Of a DNA stretch of 64,000 nucleotides, positions 61,724-64,000 are shown one piece after another; within the stretch, counting starts at the first letter, position 1; each line of letters begins with the position of its first letter. Source of the stretch: Gonapodya sp. JEL0774 (lineage: Eukaryota; Monoblepharomycota; Monoblepharidomycetes; Monoblepharidales; Gonapodyaceae); assembly GCA_027604505.1 (NCBI GenBank), contig JADIIX010000012.1, forward strand, positions 212,137 through 276,136, written 5' to 3'. The notes beneath the pieces were generated by a model. That model was not told the origin of the DNA and did not search any database. It saw only the letters and a list, made by a program, of their open reading frames with translations. The translations under genes were made by a program, and so were the position numbers.

Positions 61724-62111
61724 GAGGACAGAGACAGGGTGATGAGTTGGAGTGGGAGATAAGACTTGTTGTATGCTCAGTTCCATTATAATAATTAATT
61801 GTTGGTGCGGTGAATTTATTTGAATTGTGGGGACGGGGGCAGACGACGGATGATCTGATCGATCGGGGCCGATCGTGCCTGCCCGGAAGGACACGCCCGA
61901 CTGGTTTGACAACTGATTGCCACCACCCGCATCCATCCCAGACTTACAGCCCCGCACGCCGCGATCCCCGACTCACACGATGCGTGGAGTGCCGCACTCA
62001 GCCGATCTGTCCCTGCCGCCGCTTGCCGCCACTTCAGACTCGCCATCGCCGCACTCGTGGCCCCTGGCATCGCTCGTCCGCCGCATCGCTCTCATTGCTC
62101 GGCCCCTCACG
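61724..62111. other. Presumed promoter and leader of the UNC93-like gene
   Basis: 388 bp of spacer. The last part is open in the next gene's frame (in-frame ATGs at 61917 and 61980), so the true start of that protein may lie here. Confidence 0.4.
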
Positions 62112-64000
62112 ATGACTCAGCGTCATGCCTTCCATCCCCCGCATCCCCCGCATCCCTTGCATCCTCAGCCCATCTCCCGCTCCCGCTCCTCCTCGGTCTC
62201 CAAGTCTGCGTCCCTCCTCCCGTCCCCGTCCCCGTCCCCTCCCTCCCCTCCCTCCTCCCCCTCGGCCCCCTCGGCCCCCTCGGCCCAACCCGTTCTCCCG
62301 CCTGACCACTCGGACCTCGATCTGCTCTCTCCCATCCCTCTCAACCCAGATTCAACATCAACCCCACAACGCCAAAACTCCGTCTCGATCGGCTCAGACT
62401 CCGGCACCTCCGCTGCTTCGATCTCGGCTGCTTTCATGGGGTTTGCCCTCATGGTCCTCTACGCTGCTTTGTGAGTCGTCTACTGTCTACTGGTGTGCTC
62501 TTTTGGGGAACGGGGTACGGTGATGTGATGATTTCGGGGACCGTGAGACTTAGGGTGGGGTGCGGGCGACCGAAAGGACCGCATTGAATCAAATATCCAA
62601 AGAATCCCAGTTCTCTTGACTTTGGTATTTCCTCTTGTTCTTGTTTTCTTTTTATTTTTTTCCTTTTCCTTTACGGCTTTTTTTTGGTGTGTTCTTTCGA
62701 TCTGTTGTTGTCCTTTCCGTTTTCTTTTTTCCTTCGATCTTTCGCTTTCCTTTCCCTTTCTTTTCTTCTGTTTTGTTTTCAATTGCTTTTTCTGTTTTGG
62801 ACGGCGTGGTGTGATGGCTGACTCGCAAATGTCGTGTTCCGTACTCACCATCCATCCCTCCCACCCATGCGCACCCCAACAACCCCCCCGCCTTGCCCTC
62901 CCCCCCGCCTTGCCCCCCCTCCCTCCTCTCCAACACCCCCCAGCAACGTCCTCCAATCCTTCCTCACCACCCTGTTCCCCACCCTGGGCTTCCCCTGCCT
63001 CATCGCCCTCTACTCCTCGTTCGGCCTCTCCTCTGTCCTCCTCGCTCCCGTCGCCTCCCACCCCGCAGCACCTCCCTTCAGGGGCGACTTGAGAGCGGCC
63101 ATGGCCCTGGGCGGCGTCACGGTCGCCCTGTTCTTGTGGGCTGCCAGAGTGGCAGCCGGGTGGGCGGCCGGTGCTGGTGCCGGTGCTGGGTCCGGCTCCG
63201 GCTCCGCGTCCGGTGCCACACCGTCCCCATCTCCAGACCCGGCACCCCTCCTCCTCGCCGCATCCGTCGTGGCAGGCCTCGGCACGGGCATACTCTGGGT
63301 CGCCGCGGGGGGGTACGTGGACGCGGTGGCCAGGGGTGTAGGTGTGGGTGTCGGTGAGCACGGCGGGACAGGGACCGGGACCGGTGCGGGCAGGGACAAG
63401 GACAAGGGAAAGGACAAGGACAGTGGCAATGGCAATGTCAAGGGCAAGGGGAACGGGAAGGGAAGCGGCAAGGTCGACGCGGGTGCGGGTGCGGGTGCCA
63501 GTGCGGCGGGCAAGATCAACGCGGTGTTTTTCGGAATGTTCATGGCAAACGGGGTGGGTAACTCACGTACATTACTACTACTCGCGAAACATTCCTCCTC
63601 CGTCCCATCAGTATCAGTCCCGTCTCACACAACGCAAAAAATTCTCTGCCCCCGCACTCCACCCCATCCCAATCCCAACCAGATCCTCGGCAACCTCGCC
63701 GTCCTCATATTCCTCCTCGTGTCCCCCGCCACCTCACCCGCCTCCTCCGCTTCCCCGGAAACGACCACCCCCACCACCCCCGCCCTCCTCTCGGTCCTCA
63801 CCGCCTGCGCAGTCGTGGGATCCCTCGGCGTGCTGCTCATCGCACTGGCAGAGTGAGTTGCGCGCCCTGCGTTTTTGGTTCCGCACCTCCACCTCCCACG
63901 ACCACCGTGTTGTGGTGTCTGGAGTGCTCTCTCTTTAATGTTTCCTCCGTGCGTTCACCTCAACACCCCCCCCCGCCGCCGGGCGCGCGGCGGCGGCGCG
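62112..64000 (+). CDS. UNC93-like major-facilitator protein, 3' truncated by the window
   Basis: A multi-span membrane protein of the UNC93 branch of the MFS. Exon 1 (62112-62470) has a Ser/Pro-rich cytosolic start, then ISAAFMGFALMVLYAAF, which splices to NVLQSFLTTLFPTLG after a 473-bp pyrimidine-rich intron. Later helices include LYSSFGLSSVLLAPV, AMALGGVTVALFLWA and LLAASVVAGLGTGILWVAA. INAVFFGMFMANG joins ILGNLAVLIFLL across intron 63554-63682, matching the family's NGVFFG-x-LGNL motif. Two low-complexity inserts stand out, one Ala/Gly/Ser, one Lys/Asp/Gly. The frame continues past a donor at 63853. The substrate is unknown. Confidence 0.75.
62580..62810. other. Pyrimidine-rich tract inside an intron
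   Basis: A T-rich, C/T-dominated stretch on the plus strand within the 473-bp first intron of the UNC93-like gene, the longest intron I could define in the window. Confidence 0.6.

Noticed and set aside
61304-61957. Long minus-strand frame over the tandem repeat as a gene
   Set aside because: A repeat whose length is near a multiple of three keeps several frames open; the plus strand has splice-consistent upstream exons, the minus strand does not.

Overview
The window reads as nuclear DNA of a fungus, most likely an early-diverging (chytrid-like) lineage. Genes sit close together on both strands and are split by many short GT-AG introns, mostly 55 to 210 bp. Fungus-typical families are present (a Bsd2-like adaptor, a mitochondrial K+/H+ exchange-related protein, riboflavin synthesis enzymes). 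They sit beside families more familiar from animals (PTAR1-like, SEC22A/C-like, plsB-type glycerol-3-phosphate acyltransferase, ketohexokinase-like, UNC93-like, ABHD17-like). I see no operons, plasmid or phage genes, insertion sequences, CRISPR arrays or convincing RNA genes. Exon limits were worked out by hand from reading frames and splice sites, so gene spans include introns.

Layout, 1-16.7 kb: the 3' part of a P5B cation ATPase (+); a PTAR1-like prenyltransferase-alpha-repeat protein (-) whose start lies 66 bp from that of a ZZ-finger/EF-hand protein (+); a RING-CH membrane ubiquitin ligase (-); a plsB-type acyltransferase (-); and a gene that joins riboflavin synthase to 3,4-dihydroxy-2-butanone-4-phosphate synthase (-). 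16.8-28.5 kb: an oxygenase-like protein without its Rieske cluster (+), the mitochondrial phosphate carrier (-), an ABHD17-like hydrolase (-), a PEP-mutase/isocitrate-lyase family enzyme (-) and an SNF2/STH1-type remodelling ATPase (-). 28.9-45.4 kb: two tandem GATA-finger paralogues (+), a SEC22A/C-like longin protein (+), two large Ser-rich orphan genes (-) and a UBC1/UBE2K E2 enzyme (-) between them.

45.5-64 kb: a ketohexokinase-like kinase (+), a small orphan (+), SKP1 (-), a mitochondrial K+/H+ exchange-related protein (+), an orphan basic protein (+), a tandem-RGS protein (+), a BSD2/NDFIP-like ubiquitin-ligase adaptor (-), a small two-helix membrane protein (-), an orphan whose last exon contains a coding tandem repeat (+), and the 5' part of an UNC93-like transporter (+). 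From about 55.3 kb the DNA becomes clearly more GC-rich and richer in simple repeats.

The genes do not form one pathway. Three themes recur: ubiquitin conjugation (RING-CH ligase, UBC1, SKP1, BSD2-like adaptor), membrane traffic and lipid or ion handling (P5B ATPase, acyltransferase, SEC22-like, PTAR1-like, UNC93-like), and mitochondrial function (phosphate carrier, K+/H+ protein). The strongest candidates for something new are the riboflavin synthase-DHBP synthase fusion, the Rieske-less oxygenase homologue, and two neighbouring introns that share an identical 25-bp core.
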